This document shows, in pieces, positions 8,054 through 17,057 of a stretch of DNA of 64,000 nucleotides. The notes under the pieces are model-generated. The model was not told the origin of the DNA and did not search any database. It saw only the letters and a list, made by a program, of their open reading frames with translations. Made by a program: the position numbers and the translations under genes. Source of the stretch: Burkholderiales bacterium PBB6 (GTDB taxonomy: Bacteria; Pseudomonadota; Gammaproteobacteria; Burkholderiales; Burkholderiaceae_C); NCBI GenBank assembly GCA_002255925.1, contig NKIH01000005.1, positions 310,001-374,000 on the forward strand. Reading direction: 5' to 3'. The first letter of the stretch is position 1; each line of letters begins with the position of its first letter.

Positions 8054-9618
8054 AATACCGAGACGGCATGCACCAGGTCGGTGGCCTGGTGCTTCAGGCT
8101 CTCAGCCGCGGCAGCGCTCTGCTCCACCAATGCGGCGTTCTGCTGCGTCGCCTGGTCCATCTGGGTCACGGCCTCACCCACCTGGCGCACGCCGGAGCTC
8201 TGCTCCACGCTGGCGGCGCTGATCTGGTTGACGATCTCCGACACACGCTGGATCGAGGTCACCACCTCGGACATCGTTTCGCCGGCTTCGTCGACCTGGC
8301 GGGTGCCCGCCTCGACCTTCTCCACGCTGGCGGCGATCAACTGCTTGATCTCGCGAGCAGCTTCGGCCGAGCGCTGCGCGAGGGTGCGCACCTCACCGGC
8401 CACCACGGCAAAACCACGGCCCTGCTCACCGGCACGAGCGGCTTCCACCGCTGCGTTCAGCGCCAGGATATTGGTCTGGAAGGCGATGCCGTCGATCACG
8501 CCCGTGATGTCGGCGATGCGCTTGGAGCTGTTGTTGATCTCGCGCATGGTGCCCACCACCTGGGCCACCACCTCGCCACCACGCTGCGCGACATCGCTGG
8601 CGCTGCGGGCCAGGGTATCGGCCTGGCGCGCGTTGTCGGCGTTCTGGGTCACGGTGCTGCCCAGCTCTTCCATCGACGCGGCGGTTTGCTCCAGCGCGCT
8701 GGCTTGCTGCTCGGTGCGAGCCGAGAGGTCGCTGTTGCCGCTGGCGATTTCCGCACTGGCTGTGGCCACCTGCTCGGAGCCTTCACGCACCTGGCGAACC
8801 ACCTGGCCCAGGCTGGACTGCATGTTGGCCAGCGCGGCCATCAGGCTGTTCTTGTCGCCAGTGCGCAGCGTGATGGGGGTGCTCAAATCACCGCCCGACA
8901 CGGCACGGGCCAGCACCACAGCCTGGCGGGGTTCACCACCCAGCTGGCGCAGCAGGCTGCGGGTGATCAGCACGGCCAGCAGCACGCCAATCGTCAGGCT
9001 GGCTGCCACGAGGCCCAGCAGCACCAGACGTGATTTTGCAAACACCGCCGCGGCTTGCTCGGCCGTGGCATCAGCACCGGCAAAGGCGAACGCGGTTACC
9101 TTGTCCAGCGCATGAATGGCGTCGTCGGCGCCCATCTGGCCGGCACCGTCGCCAATGTCCTTGGCGTCGTCCATCTTGCCTTCGCGGGCCAGCGCAGCGA
9201 CCTTGGCGTGGACCGTCATGTAGGCCGCCCAGGCCTTCTCCATCTTGGCGAGCAACTCGGCTTCTTCATCGCCACGCGGCAAGGCCTTGTAGCTGGCCAG
9301 ATGCTTGGCGACGTCGGCCGCAGAGGCCTTGATCTTGTCTTCGTACTCGGCCACGTAGGACGCATCGGCCGCACTGGCGAGCTTCACATCGTAGGCGCGG
9401 GTATCCAGCATCGCCGCCCGCGTGTTCGCCAGGTGGCCCGCTGCCGGCAGCCATTTGCCAGCCAGTTCGTGCGACGCCGAATTGACCTGGCCCAACGCCA
9501 AGGTGGCCACGCCGCCGAGCACGGCGGTCAACAGCAGCACGATGGCGAAGGCGAGGGTCAGCTGGCTGCCAACTCGCAGGCCGGACCAGAAGCTTGAAAT
9601 CTTTTGTATTGCAGTCAT
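8044..9618 (-). CDS. Methyl-accepting chemotaxis protein
   Basis: A 524-residue transmembrane chemoreceptor. TM1 spans about residues 18-42, followed by a roughly 150-residue periplasmic helical region of the four-helix-bundle type, then TM2 near 193-216 and a HAMP domain ending near 268. The cytoplasmic signalling domain has the hairpin tip [20 protein letters not shown] and the segments [20 protein letters not shown] and [20 protein letters not shown]. No C-terminal NWETF-like CheR tether is present; it ends VSVFRL. It lies downstream of a free periplasmic Cache protein on the same strand, which could be its ligand-binding partner. No other che genes are in the window. Confidence 0.93.
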   Translation of the reverse strand: MTAIQKISSFWSGLRVGSQLTLAFAIVLLLTAVLGGVATLALGQVNSASHELAGKWLPAAGHLANTRAAMLDTRAYDVKLASAADASYVAEYEDKIKASAADVAKHLASYKALPRGDEEAELLAKMEKAWAAYMTVHAKVAALAREGKMDDAKDIGDGAGQMGADDAIHALDKVTAFAFAGADATAEQAAAVFAKSRLVLLGLVAASLTIGVLLAVLITRSLLRQLGGEPRQAVVLARAVSGGDLSTPITLRTGDKNSLMAALANMQSSLGQVVRQVREGSEQVATASAEIASGNSDLSARTEQQASALEQTAASMEELGSTVTQNADNARQADTLARSASDVAQRGGEVVAQVVGTMREINNSSKRIADITGVIDGIAFQTNILALNAAVEAARAGEQGRGFAVVAGEVRTLAQRSAEAAREIKQLIAASVEKVEAGTRQVDEAGETMSEVVTSIQRVSEIVNQISAASVEQSSGVRQVGEAVTQMDQATQQNAALVEQSAAAAESLKHQATDLVHAVSVFRL

Positions 9619-9657
9619 GGCAGATGCCCCTCGGGGACATTCCAGTTCAAGGAGCGC

Positions 9658-9678
9658 CAGCAGCCGGTGCGGCTGCTG
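9658..9678. other. Perfect hairpin between the Cache and MCP genes
   Basis: CAGCAGCCG (9658-9666) and CGGCTGCTG (9670-9678) form a 9-bp stem with a 3-base loop in the 97-bp gap. No T-tract follows on the minus strand. It could stabilise the upstream mRNA or lower read-through into the MCP gene. Confidence 0.35.
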
Positions 9679-9715
9679 CAGCGCAAGCAGGCGACCGGGT
9701 AGGTCGCCGCCAACA

Positions 9716-10204
9716 TCACTTCTTGAAGCCGACGTACGTCACGCCGATGACCTTGCCGCCTGCATCCTTGATGGGGCTGTAGCAGGCAGCAAACGGGGTA
9801 CCCAGCACATCCACGTCGCCGCAGAAATCAGTGCCCTTGCTCACGGCCTCATAGGCCTTGGCCTTGGCCAGCGGGGTGCCCACACCGCGCTTGCCTTCCG
9901 GCGTCAGCACGTTGGTGCTGACGCGGATGAAATCATCACCGTCCTTCACGAACACGGTGGCGGTGGCGCCCGACGACTTCTTGATCTCGTCGACGACGTC
10001 GTAGTTGTTGTTGATCTTGCGGGCGCCGAAGAAGATGGCCGGCACTTGCTTGTCGCCGGCCTTGTCGGTGCCTTCCACCTTGGCTGCACCAAGCTTGGCC
10101 AGACGCTCGTTCAGGGCGGCGATGGTGGCCTTGGGATCATCTGCGGCATGGGCGGCGCCGAACAAGGCGAGCGTCAGGGCGGCGGCGGTGAACAGTGGCT
10201 TCAT
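9716..10204 (-). CDS. Secreted single-Cache-domain protein
   Basis: A 162-residue protein with a clear signal peptide ([20 protein letters not shown], then ADD) and one sensor domain similar to the Cache_3/Cache_2 fusion domains of chemoreceptors and kinases. The family-like segments are [20 protein letters not shown], then [29 protein letters not shown] and [14 protein letters not shown]. There is no transmembrane anchor or output domain, so the product should be free in the periplasm. It is the upstream gene of a pair with an MCP whose own periplasmic part is only a helical bundle. A diffusible ligand sensor that docks on the receptor is a reasonable but unproven reading. The two cysteines could form a disulfide. 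Confidence 0.85.
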   Translation of the reverse strand: MKPLFTAAALTLALFGAAHAADDPKATIAALNERLAKLGAAKVEGTDKAGDKQVPAIFFGARKINNNYDVVDEIKKSSGATATVFVKDGDDFIRVSTNVLTPEGKRGVGTPLAKAKAYEAVSKGTDFCGDVDVLGTPFAACYSPIKDAGGKVIGVTYVGFKK

Positions 10205-10569
10205 GGTGGGTCCTTGGATTCAGATTGAAGGATCGGTGAGTGACGTTGAGGTCAACGACAAGACGCTGCGAACTACCAGGCAGCCTTCTTGATATATCGA
10301 CATGCTCGGTCAAACATCGACCTATCAATTCGTGAAATAACTGGCATTTCAGGCCGCAGACAACCTGACACAGATCAAGGTTGGCCCTCAAAGCACCCGA
10401 ATGCAGCAAGGTCTGCCGACTCCGTCACAGACCCGTCACGGCCAGACGCGTACACTCTGTTTTGCGGGTTAACCCTAATCCGACAAACAGACCGGGCCAC
10501 CACCTACCGTGGATGAGCACCGGCGAGATTCAGCCGCTGAACCGGCGGCCTCCGCACCGTAAGAACACC
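10205..10569. other. 365-bp divergent intergenic region
   Basis: This region separates the minus-strand Cache gene from the plus-strand DUF3563 gene and should hold both promoters. It contains an FNR-like dyad (10365-10378), a perfect palindrome GGGTTAACCC (10466-10475) and a TACACT -10-like hexamer at 10451 without a convincing -35. I see no coding sequence. Confidence 0.5.
10365..10378. promoter_or_regulatory. Weak FNR/ANR-like site
   Basis: CTGACACAGATCAA matches the dyad TTGAT-N4-ATCAA at eight of ten arm positions, with one perfect half-site. It sits about 160 bp upstream of the Cache start and 190 bp upstream of the DUF3563 start. This is a weak call from pattern alone. Confidence 0.2.
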
Positions 10570-10770
10570 ATGAACATCATCTCCGCCACCCTGGGTGCCC
10601 TGCGCACCGCCCTTGTCAACGCCCCGAGCACCGACGAACGCTACCTGGCCGATGCCCGCGATGTGGGCGACCTCGAGCGCCGCATGCGCGAGCTCGACGA
10701 CCGCCACCGCCTGGACGCCGCCGGCAACCTGTATCCGCTGTGGATCTACCCGGCCGGCAGCGGCCGCTGA
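10570..10770 (+). CDS. DUF3563 family miniprotein
   Basis: A 66-residue protein whose core DERYLADARDVGDLERRMRE matches the short DUF3563 proteins that Burkholderiales carry in many copies (the usual pattern is YLA-(S/D)-A-D-DLERRMRxL). The part after it, LDDRHRLDAAGNLYPLWIYP, is less conserved. There is no signal peptide or membrane segment, and the function is unknown. The start is the ATG at 10570; the open frame continues upstream but no other start fits the family. It converges on paaZ with a small hairpin between them. Confidence 0.75.
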   Translation: MNIISATLGALRTALVNAPSTDERYLADARDVGDLERRMRELDDRHRLDAAGNLYPLWIYPAGSGR

Positions 10771-10790
10771 CCTGAAGAGGCCGCTTCAGG
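10771..10790. terminator. Hairpin between DUF3563 gene and paaZ
   Basis: CCTGAAG (10771-10777) pairs with CTTCAGG (10784-10790), overlapping the paaZ stop. It could serve both converging genes. No T-tract is present. Confidence 0.4.
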
Positions 10791-12858
10791 CCCGCTTCAT
10801 CACCAGCGTGAGGATGTCGTAGCTGGCCACCAGCTCGTCATGCTGGTTGCTCACCTCCACGTCCCAAGCCACCACGCCCTGGCCACGGCCCTGCTCATCG
10901 ACGCGCAAGCGGTCGATCTTGCGCTTGGCCGTGAGGCGTGCACGGATGGTGTCGCCAATCGCCACCGGCTTCACGAAGCGCAGGGTGTCAAGGCCGTAGT
11001 TGGCCAGCACCGGCCCGGGCGCCGGGCTGACGAACAAGCCCGCCGCCGCCGACAGCACGAAGTAGCCGTGGGCAATGCGCTGGCCAAACTGCGTGTCCTT
11101 CGCCGCGATGGCGTCGAAGTGCATGTAGAAGTAGTCGCCCGATATACCGCCGAAGTTGACGATGTCCGCCTCACTCACGGTGCGGCGATGCGTCAGCAGG
11201 CTTTCGCCGATCTGCAGGTCTTCAAAATGCCGGCGGAAGGGGTGCACCTCGGTTTCGATGCGGGCACCACCGCGCACGTATTCACCGGTGACCGCCGCCA
11301 CCATGGTCGGTGAGCCCTGCACCGCCGTGCGCTGCAGGTAATGCTTGACGGCCCGCGTGCCGCCCAGCTCCTCGCCCCCGCCGGCGCGGCCGGGCCCGCC
11401 GTGCTTCAGCTGCGGCAGCGGGCTGCCATGGCCGGTTGATTCCACGGCTGCGTCGCGGTCGAGCACCAGCACGCGACCATGCAGGGCGGCCACCTCTGGC
11501 ACCACGCGCGCCGCGATGGCGGGCGTCTTGGTGATGAGTGAGCCGACCAGGCTGCCCTCGCCCCGGCCCGCCAGCGCGATGGCTTCGTCCAGGTCGTCAT
11601 AGGCCATCAGCGTGCTGACCGGACCAAACGCCTCGATGTGATGCACCAGGCTGCCCGCCGATCCCGGCTGGCGGGCCAGCAGCAGCGTGGGCGCAAAAAA
11701 CGCGCCGTGCTCGGTGCCAACACCGACCAGCGGCAAATCCGCGCTACCGCCGAGCAGCAGCTCGGCATGTTCACGCAGCTGCGCCACACGCTCAGCCACG
11801 TCGGCCTGCTGGGCGTGCGAGGCCAGCGCACCCATGGTCACGCCGTCCACGCCCGGGTCACCGGCCACCACCTTGGCCAGGCGGGCCTTCAGCTGCGTCA
11901 CCACGGCATCGACCTGCTGGCGCGGCACGATGGCGCGCCGGATGGCCGTGCACTTCTGGCCGGCCTTGGCCGTCATTTCACGGGCCACTTCGCGCACGAA
12001 CAGCGCGAACTCGGGATCGTCGGGCGTCACGTCGGGGGCCAGGATGGCGCAGTTCAGCGAATCGGCCTCGGCATTGAACGGCACCGAGCGCGCCACCAGG
12101 TTCGGATGCACCCGCAGCCGGGCTGCGGTGTCGGCCGAGCCCGTGAAAGTGACCACATCCGAGCCGGTCAGGCGGTCCAGCAAATCACCCGTGCCGCCGA
12201 TGACCAGCTGCAGCGCGCCCGCCGGCAGCAGGCCACTCTGTTCAATCAGGCGCACCAGCGCTTCGGTGACATAGCTGGTGGCGCTGGCAGGCTTGCCGAT
12301 GCACGGCATGCCGGCGAGGAACGACGGTGCGAACTTCTCGAGCAGGCCCCAGATGGGGAAGTTGAAGGCGTTGATGTGCACCGCCACACCGCGGCGCGGC
12401 ACCAGCACGTGCGTGCCCACAAAGCCGCCCTGCTTGCCGAGTTGCAGCACCGGGCCTTCATGCACCACGTTGCTGCTGGGCAGCTCGCCCGAGCCCATGC
12501 TGGCGTAGGCGAACAGGGTGCCTGCGCCGCCCTCGATGTCGATCCAGCTGTCAGCCCGCGTGGCGCCGGTGTGGGCCGAGATGGCGTAGAGCGCTTCCTT
12601 GTGCGCCAGCAGGTACTTGCCCAGTGCCTTGAGGATCTGCGCGCGTTGCTGGAAGTTCAGTGCCAGCAGCGCAGGCAAGCCCACCGTGCGGGCGTGGTGC
12701 AGGCTGGCTTCGAAGTCAGGCGATTCGACGTGCGTGTGGGCCACCACCCGGCCATTCACGGCGCTGCGCAGCCCCTGGGCGGCCTGGCTGCCCACCCACT
12801 GTCCGGCGATGAAGCTCTGCAGTTGCAGCGGGGCGGAGTGGACGATGGCGTCGCTCAT
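10786..12858 (-). CDS. paaZ: Oxepin-CoA hydrolase / 3-oxo-5,6-dehydrosuberyl-CoA semialdehyde dehydrogenase
   Basis: A 690-residue bifunctional ring-opening enzyme of phenylacetate catabolism (E. coli PaaZ is 681). Residues 1-520 are an aldehyde dehydrogenase with Glu264 ([10 protein letters not shown]) and nucleophile Cys303 ([10 protein letters not shown]). Residues about 535-680 are a MaoC-type hot-dog hydratase with the Asp575/His580 pair in GDYFYMHFD. The hydratase domain opens the oxepin ring and the dehydrogenase oxidises the resulting aldehyde. I set the start at the ATG at 12858, since the 25 codons upstream match nothing. It is the last gene of the paa operon, 31 bp after paaJ. Confidence 0.95.
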   Translation of the reverse strand: MSDAIVHSAPLQLQSFIAGQWVGSQAAQGLRSAVNGRVVAHTHVESPDFEASLHHARTVGLPALLALNFQQRAQILKALGKYLLAHKEALYAISAHTGATRADSWIDIEGGAGTLFAYASMGSGELPSSNVVHEGPVLQLGKQGGFVGTHVLVPRRGVAVHINAFNFPIWGLLEKFAPSFLAGMPCIGKPASATSYVTEALVRLIEQSGLLPAGALQLVIGGTGDLLDRLTGSDVVTFTGSADTAARLRVHPNLVARSVPFNAEADSLNCAILAPDVTPDDPEFALFVREVAREMTAKAGQKCTAIRRAIVPRQQVDAVVTQLKARLAKVVAGDPGVDGVTMGALASHAQQADVAERVAQLREHAELLLGGSADLPLVGVGTEHGAFFAPTLLLARQPGSAGSLVHHIEAFGPVSTLMAYDDLDEAIALAGRGEGSLVGSLITKTPAIAARVVPEVAALHGRVLVLDRDAAVESTGHGSPLPQLKHGGPGRAGGGEELGGTRAVKHYLQRTAVQGSPTMVAAVTGEYVRGGARIETEVHPFRRHFEDLQIGESLLTHRRTVSEADIVNFGGISGDYFYMHFDAIAAKDTQFGQRIAHGYFVLSAAAGLFVSPAPGPVLANYGLDTLRFVKPVAIGDTIRARLTAKRKIDRLRVDEQGRGQGVVAWDVEVSNQHDELVASYDILTLVMKRA

Positions 12859-12889
12859 GATGGAGTTCCTGCAGGGGTGTTCAAAGGGG

Positions 12890-14092
12890 TCAGACGCGCT
12901 CGATGGCCAGCGCAATGCCTTGGCCCACGCCAATGCACATCGTCACCAGCGCACGGCGCCCGCCGCTGCGCTCCAGCTGCCGCAGCGCTGTCAGCGCCAG
13001 TCGGGCACCGGATGCGCCCAGCGGGTGGCCAATGGCAATGGCGCCGCCGTTGGGGTTGACGCGGTGGTCGTCGTCCGCCAGGCCGAGCTGGCGCGTCACG
13101 GCCAGGCCCTGCGCGGCGAAGGCCTCGTTCAGCTCGATCACGTCGAGCGACGACAGCTCCCAGCCGATGCGGGCCAGCAGCTTGCGCGTGGCCGGTGCGG
13201 GCCCGATGCCCATGATGCGCGGCGGCACGCCCACCACCGCGGCGCCCACCACCCGGCCGCGCGGGGCCAGCTGGTAGCGCTTCACCGCCGCATCGGATGC
13301 CAGCAGCAGCGCCACGGCGCCGTCGTTCACGCCGCTGGCATTGCCGGCCGTCACGCTGCCGTCGGACCGCACCACGCCCTTGAGGCGGGTCAGTTGCTCC
13401 AGCGTGGTGTCGGGCCGGGGGTGTTCGTCCTGGCGCACCACCACCGGCTCGCCCTTGGCGCGGGGCAGCGTGACGGGCGTGATCTCGCCATCAAAGAAAC
13501 CCGCCGCATGCGCGGCTGCCCAGCGTTGCTGCGAGCGCAGCGCAAAGGCGTCCTGGTCGGCCCGGCCGATGCCAAATTCCTGCGCCACGTTTTCGGCCGT
13601 CTCAGGCATCGAATCAATGCCGTGGGCGGCCTTCATCAGCGGGTTCACGAAGCGCCAGCCGATGGTGGTGTCTTCAACCTTGGCCTCACGCGAAAACGCG
13701 CTGGTGGCCTTGGCCATGACAAAAGGCGCGCGGCTCATGCTCTCCACACCGCCGGCGATCATCAGGTCGGCCTCACCGGCATTGATCTGGCGGGCGGCCA
13801 TGGCCACGGCGTCCAGGCCCGAGCCGCACAGGCGGTTCACGGTGCCGCCGGGCACGTCCACCGACAGGCCCGCCAGCAGCGCGGCCATGCGGGCCACGTT
13901 GCGGTTGTCTTCGCCGGCCTGGTTGGCGCAGCCGTACAGCACATCGTCGATGGCTGACCAATCGAGCGCGGCGTGGCGCTCTTTCAGGGCACGCAAGGGC
14001 ATGGCGGCCAGGTCATCGGTGCGCACGCCGGAGAGCGCGCCACCGTAGCGACCAAAGGGGGTGCGGGTGCCGTCAATGATCCAGGCGGTCAT
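12890..14092 (-). CDS. paaJ: 3-oxoadipyl-CoA / 3-oxo-5,6-dehydrosuberyl-CoA thiolase
   Basis: A 400-residue thiolase with nucleophile Cys89 in GTVNRLCGSGLDAVAMAARQ, the His in GGAIAIGHPLGASGARL, and the second Cys in TMCIGVGQG. The N-terminus WIIDGTRTPFGRYGG and the segment RDQDAFA-like ADQDAFALRSQQR are typical of the PcaF/PaaJ subfamily. In this operon it should cleave 3-oxo-5,6-dehydrosuberyl-CoA and 3-oxoadipyl-CoA to acetyl-CoA and shorter acyl-CoAs. It lies 27 bp after paaE and 31 bp before paaZ. A role in beta-ketoadipate degradation is also possible in principle, but the context favours phenylacetate. Confidence 0.93.
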   Translation of the reverse strand: MTAWIIDGTRTPFGRYGGALSGVRTDDLAAMPLRALKERHAALDWSAIDDVLYGCANQAGEDNRNVARMAALLAGLSVDVPGGTVNRLCGSGLDAVAMAARQINAGEADLMIAGGVESMSRAPFVMAKATSAFSREAKVEDTTIGWRFVNPLMKAAHGIDSMPETAENVAQEFGIGRADQDAFALRSQQRWAAAHAAGFFDGEITPVTLPRAKGEPVVVRQDEHPRPDTTLEQLTRLKGVVRSDGSVTAGNASGVNDGAVALLLASDAAVKRYQLAPRGRVVGAAVVGVPPRIMGIGPAPATRKLLARIGWELSSLDVIELNEAFAAQGLAVTRQLGLADDDHRVNPNGGAIAIGHPLGASGARLALTALRQLERSGGRRALVTMCIGVGQGIALAIERV

Positions 14093-14119
14093 GGCAGGTC
14101 TTTCAATCGGTGAACGGGG

Positions 14120-15217
14120 TCAGCGGGCATCAAAGCTCAACACCACGCGGGCGCTGAGCGGATGGGCCTGGCAAGTGAGCACAAAGCCGGCAGCCACTTC
14201 GGCGGCATCGAGCGCGAAGTTGCGCTCCATGCGCACCTCGCCCTCCAGCACCTTGGCGCGGCAGGTGCCGCACACGCCGGAGGTGCAGGAGAACGGCAAT
14301 TCAAGACCCGCCGCACTGGCGCAATCCAGCACGCTGGGCTGGTCCTTGCTGAACACGACTTCGCGGGTCAGGCCGTCGCGGATCAGCGTGATGCGTGACT
14401 CGGTGGCATCACCGGGCAGCGCCTGGTGCATCACGGCACCGGGCGCGCGTGCGGCGCCTCCGCCCTGCCCCGGCGCCACGCCAAAGCGCTCGATGTGCAC
14501 GCGCTCAGGCGCCACACCGGCGGACAGCAAGGCGGCTTCGGCTTCGTCGTTCATCTGGAACGGGCCGCAGATGAAGGCATGGTCGATGTGCGCGGCAGGC
14601 GCCACCGAACCCAGGAACTCGGCGAGCTTGTCGCGGTTCATCAGGCCGTGGTTGAGTGGCGCGTCGGTGGGCTCGTCACTGAAGACGTGGTGCAGCGACA
14701 AGCGTGTGAGGTAGCGGTTCTTCAGGTCCTCCAGCTCTTCCTTGAACATCGTCGACTGCAACATGCGGTTGCCGTAGATGAGCGTGAAGCGGCTGTGTGG
14801 TTCGCGGGCCAGCACCGTCTTCATGATCGACAGGATGGGCGTGATGCCGCTGCCACCCGCCACCCCGAGGAAGTGTCGGCGGGCCTGGGGCTCGATCGGC
14901 ACGAAGAAGCGGCCTTGCGGCGCCATCACCTGGAGGCTGTCGCCGGGTTGCAGGTGCTCATGGATCCAGTTCGAGAACAGGCCGCCGCGCACCTTGCGCA
15001 CACCCACGCGCAGCTCACCGTCATCCACGCCGGCGCAGATGGAGTACGAGCGGCGCAGGTCCTGCCCGTCAATCGTGTGGCGCAGGGTCAGGTACTGGCC
15101 CTGGGTGAAGCCGAAGGTGTCGCGCAGCGCTTCGGGCACGGCAAAGCTGACGATGCGGCCTTCGGTGGTGTCGGCGCTGACGGACTTGACCGTCAGGGCA
15201 TGGAACAAGGGACTCAT
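14120..15217 (-). CDS. paaE: Phenylacetyl-CoA epoxidase, reductase subunit
   Basis: A 365-residue electron-transfer subunit of the epoxidase. Order of domains: FAD-binding ferredoxin reductase domain (RRSYSICAG near residue 65), NAD(P)H-binding domain (LGVAGGSGITPILSIMKTVL) and a C-terminal plant-type [2Fe-2S] ferredoxin with LPFSCTSGVCGTCRAKV and a fourth Cys in VLTCQAHP. It moves electrons from NADPH to the di-iron subunit PaaA. The open frame runs upstream across paaD, but the ATG at 15217 starts the recognisable protein (MSPLFHALTVKSVSADTTEG) and lies 16 bp after the paaD stop. The same gene is called paaK in some pseudomonads. Confidence 0.95.
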   Translation of the reverse strand: MSPLFHALTVKSVSADTTEGRIVSFAVPEALRDTFGFTQGQYLTLRHTIDGQDLRRSYSICAGVDDGELRVGVRKVRGGLFSNWIHEHLQPGDSLQVMAPQGRFFVPIEPQARRHFLGVAGGSGITPILSIMKTVLAREPHSRFTLIYGNRMLQSTMFKEELEDLKNRYLTRLSLHHVFSDEPTDAPLNHGLMNRDKLAEFLGSVAPAAHIDHAFICGPFQMNDEAEAALLSAGVAPERVHIERFGVAPGQGGGAARAPGAVMHQALPGDATESRITLIRDGLTREVVFSKDQPSVLDCASAAGLELPFSCTSGVCGTCRAKVLEGEVRMERNFALDAAEVAAGFVLTCQAHPLSARVVLSFDAR

Positions 15218-15233
15218 GGCGTGGGGGCTCCGC

Positions 15234-15809
15234 TCAAATCGGTTTGAAGTGCTCGAAGGGCTCGCGGCAGGCAAGGCAGCGGTACAGGGCCTTGCAGGCG
15301 GTGGAGCCGAAGGCGGACAAGCGTTCGGTGTTGGTGCTGTCGCAGCGCGGGCAGGCCAGCGCTGAGGCGGGCGCTGCGCCAAGGCTGCCGAGGCGCAGGT
15401 CAACCGACCTCGCCGCTGACTGCGCCAAGCCGCCCACCAGGTGCATCGGCACACGCACCTCGCCGCCCACCGGGCCGGGGGGCGCAATGCCGTAGGCGCG
15501 CAGCTTGTCGCGGCCGGCGGGGCTGATCCAGTCGGTGGTCCAGGCGGGGGCGCGCTGCATGCGCACCAGCGCCGGGCCGAGGCCGGCGGCGTCGAGCGCG
15601 GCCAGCACGCTCTCGGTGATGACTTCGGTGGCGGGGCAGCCGCTGTAGGTAGGCGTGAGCACCACGGTGAGCTGGCCGTCGTGGGCCATCTCCACGTCAC
15701 GCACGATGCCGAGGTCACACACGGAGATCGCGGGCACCTCGGGGTCGGGCACCTCGGCCAGCACCGCCCAGGCGGCCTGCGTGCGCGTGTGCAGCTCGGC
15801 GCCGCACAT
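15234..15809 (-). CDS. paaD: Phenylacetyl-CoA epoxidase accessory subunit PaaD
   Basis: A 191-residue protein. Its N-terminal half is a MIP18/SufT-like domain (VPDPEVPAISVCDLGIVRDV), thought to help assemble the metal centre of the epoxidase. Its C-terminal part is a zinc ribbon with two CxxC pairs, CPRC and CLAC. The ATG at 15809 shares its A with the paaC stop codon (TGATG), implying coupled translation; a GTG one codon earlier is the alternative. It follows paaC and precedes paaE, the standard order. Confidence 0.93.
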   Translation of the reverse strand: MCGAELHTRTQAAWAVLAEVPDPEVPAISVCDLGIVRDVEMAHDGQLTVVLTPTYSGCPATEVITESVLAALDAAGLGPALVRMQRAPAWTTDWISPAGRDKLRAYGIAPPGPVGGEVRVPMHLVGGLAQSAARSVDLRLGSLGAAPASALACPRCDSTNTERLSAFGSTACKALYRCLACREPFEHFKPI

Positions 15810-16654
15810 CACCAGGCGCCTCCGGGGAAGCTGCGCGGCAGGTGCTGCATCTCGGCCAGCAGGAAACCCATGTGCTCACTGTGCACACCGCGGCGGCCGG
15901 TGCTGCGGAAAGTGGACGGTGCAGGCACGGTCAACTGCGCCTCGGCCAGCACCGCAAGCAGCGCCGCTTCGCACGCCGCCTTCAACTGCGACGACGCCGG
16001 GCCGAGACCGGATTCGACCGCGGCGTCGTCCACTGCGTCGTCTTCGAACAGCTCGGGCACATAGCGCCACAGCCGGTCCAGGGCCTGCTGCGTGCGGCGG
16101 GCCGATTCGGCCGTGCCATCACCCAGGCGCACCACCCAGTCGGCCGCATGCTGCTGGTGATAGCGCGCTTCCTTCACGGCCTTGCCAGCGATGCCGGCGA
16201 GCTCTTCGTTGCTGCTGTCCGCCAGGTGTTGCCACATCGCCAGCAGCCAGGTTGAGACCACCAGGTTGCGCAGCACGGTGAAGGCGAAATCAGGGCGGCC
16301 AGCCAGGCCGTTTGGCAACTCCACCAGCGTCGGGTTGCGGTAATCGCGCTCGTCGCGCAGGAAGGCCAGCTGGTCTTCGTCGAGCACCGCCCCACCGGTG
16401 ACGTCCGCCACGCGCTGACCTGCCAGCGTCAGCACGGCACGCGCCTGGCCAATCAGATCAAGCGCCATGTTGGTCAGCGCGATGTCTTCTTCCAGCACCG
16501 GCGCATGGCCGCACCATTCAGACAGGCGCTGGGTGAGGATCAACATCGTGTCGGCCAGACGCAGCAGGTACTGCACCGAAGCATCCGCCGGCACGCCGAT
16601 GGAGGGCACCTGGGCGCCTGCAACCACGGCGGAGGTCAAGGTCGTGGTGTTCAT
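15809..16654 (-). CDS. paaC: Phenylacetyl-CoA epoxidase structural subunit PaaC
   Basis: A 281-residue ferritin-like helical protein that partners PaaA. YLLRLADTMLILTQRLSEWC, then DIALTNMALDLIGQARAVL and EARYHQQHAADWVVRLGDGT match the family, whose di-iron ligands are lost relative to PaaA. The N-terminus is about 25 residues longer than in E. coli PaaC (248). Its ATG at 16654 overlaps the paaB stop by one base (TGATG), and its own stop overlaps paaD the same way, so paaB-C-D are probably translated as a coupled set. Confidence 0.94.
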   Translation of the reverse strand: MNTTTLTSAVVAGAQVPSIGVPADASVQYLLRLADTMLILTQRLSEWCGHAPVLEEDIALTNMALDLIGQARAVLTLAGQRVADVTGGAVLDEDQLAFLRDERDYRNPTLVELPNGLAGRPDFAFTVLRNLVVSTWLLAMWQHLADSSNEELAGIAGKAVKEARYHQQHAADWVVRLGDGTAESARRTQQALDRLWRYVPELFEDDAVDDAAVESGLGPASSQLKAACEAALLAVLAEAQLTVPAPSTFRSTGRRGVHSEHMGFLLAEMQHLPRSFPGGAW

Positions 16655-17013
16655 CACATATGGTCCACGGAAGCCGGCAGCTTGTAGAAGGTGGGGTGGC
16701 GGTACACCTTGTCTTCGGCCGGGTCGAAGTACATGTCCTTGTCGCCCGGGTCGCTGGCGACGATGTGCTCGGAGCGCACTACCCACACGCTCGTGCCTTC
16801 CTGGCGGCGCGTGTAGACGTCGCGGGCCATCTGCACGGCCATCTGCGGGTCGGGCGCATGCAGGCTGCCGCAATGCTTGTGGTCGAGACCGGCCTTGGAG
16901 CGCACGAAGACTTCCCAGAGCGGCCATTCCTGGCTGGCCGAGTTGGTGGCTGACGTGGTGGCCGACGGGGCGGCGGCAACGGCGGTGTCGCCGGGCTTGG
17001 AGGATGAGGACAT
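16654..17013 (-). CDS. paaB: Phenylacetyl-CoA epoxidase subunit PaaB
   Basis: A 119-residue small subunit that bridges PaaAC heterodimers. The conserved core WPLWEVFVRSKAGLDHKHCG, then LHAPDPQMAVQMARDVYTRR and SVWVVRSEHIVASDP is unmistakable. An Ala/Ser/Thr-rich stretch of about 28 residues precedes the core and is longer than the usual N-terminus (E. coli PaaB 95 residues). An internal start is possible, but the ATG at 17013 is the only clear one, 44 bp after paaA. Confidence 0.94.
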   Translation of the reverse strand: MSSSSKPGDTAVAAAPSATTSATNSASQEWPLWEVFVRSKAGLDHKHCGSLHAPDPQMAVQMARDVYTRRQEGTSVWVVRSEHIVASDPGDKDMYFDPAEDKVYRHPTFYKLPASVDHM

Positions 17014-17057
17014 GGTGGTGCTCGCGTTTCAGCGGACGAATGGTGTGGGGAAGCGCG

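Noticed and set aside
10466-10475. GGGTTAACCC palindrome as a specific operator
   Set aside because: A 10-bp palindrome is too short to assign, and no promoter or second copy is tied to it.
11638-13957. Long plus-strand frames opposite paaZ and paaJ
   Set aside because: They cover two well-defined enzymes on the minus strand and read as Arg/His/Gln-rich shadow sequence.
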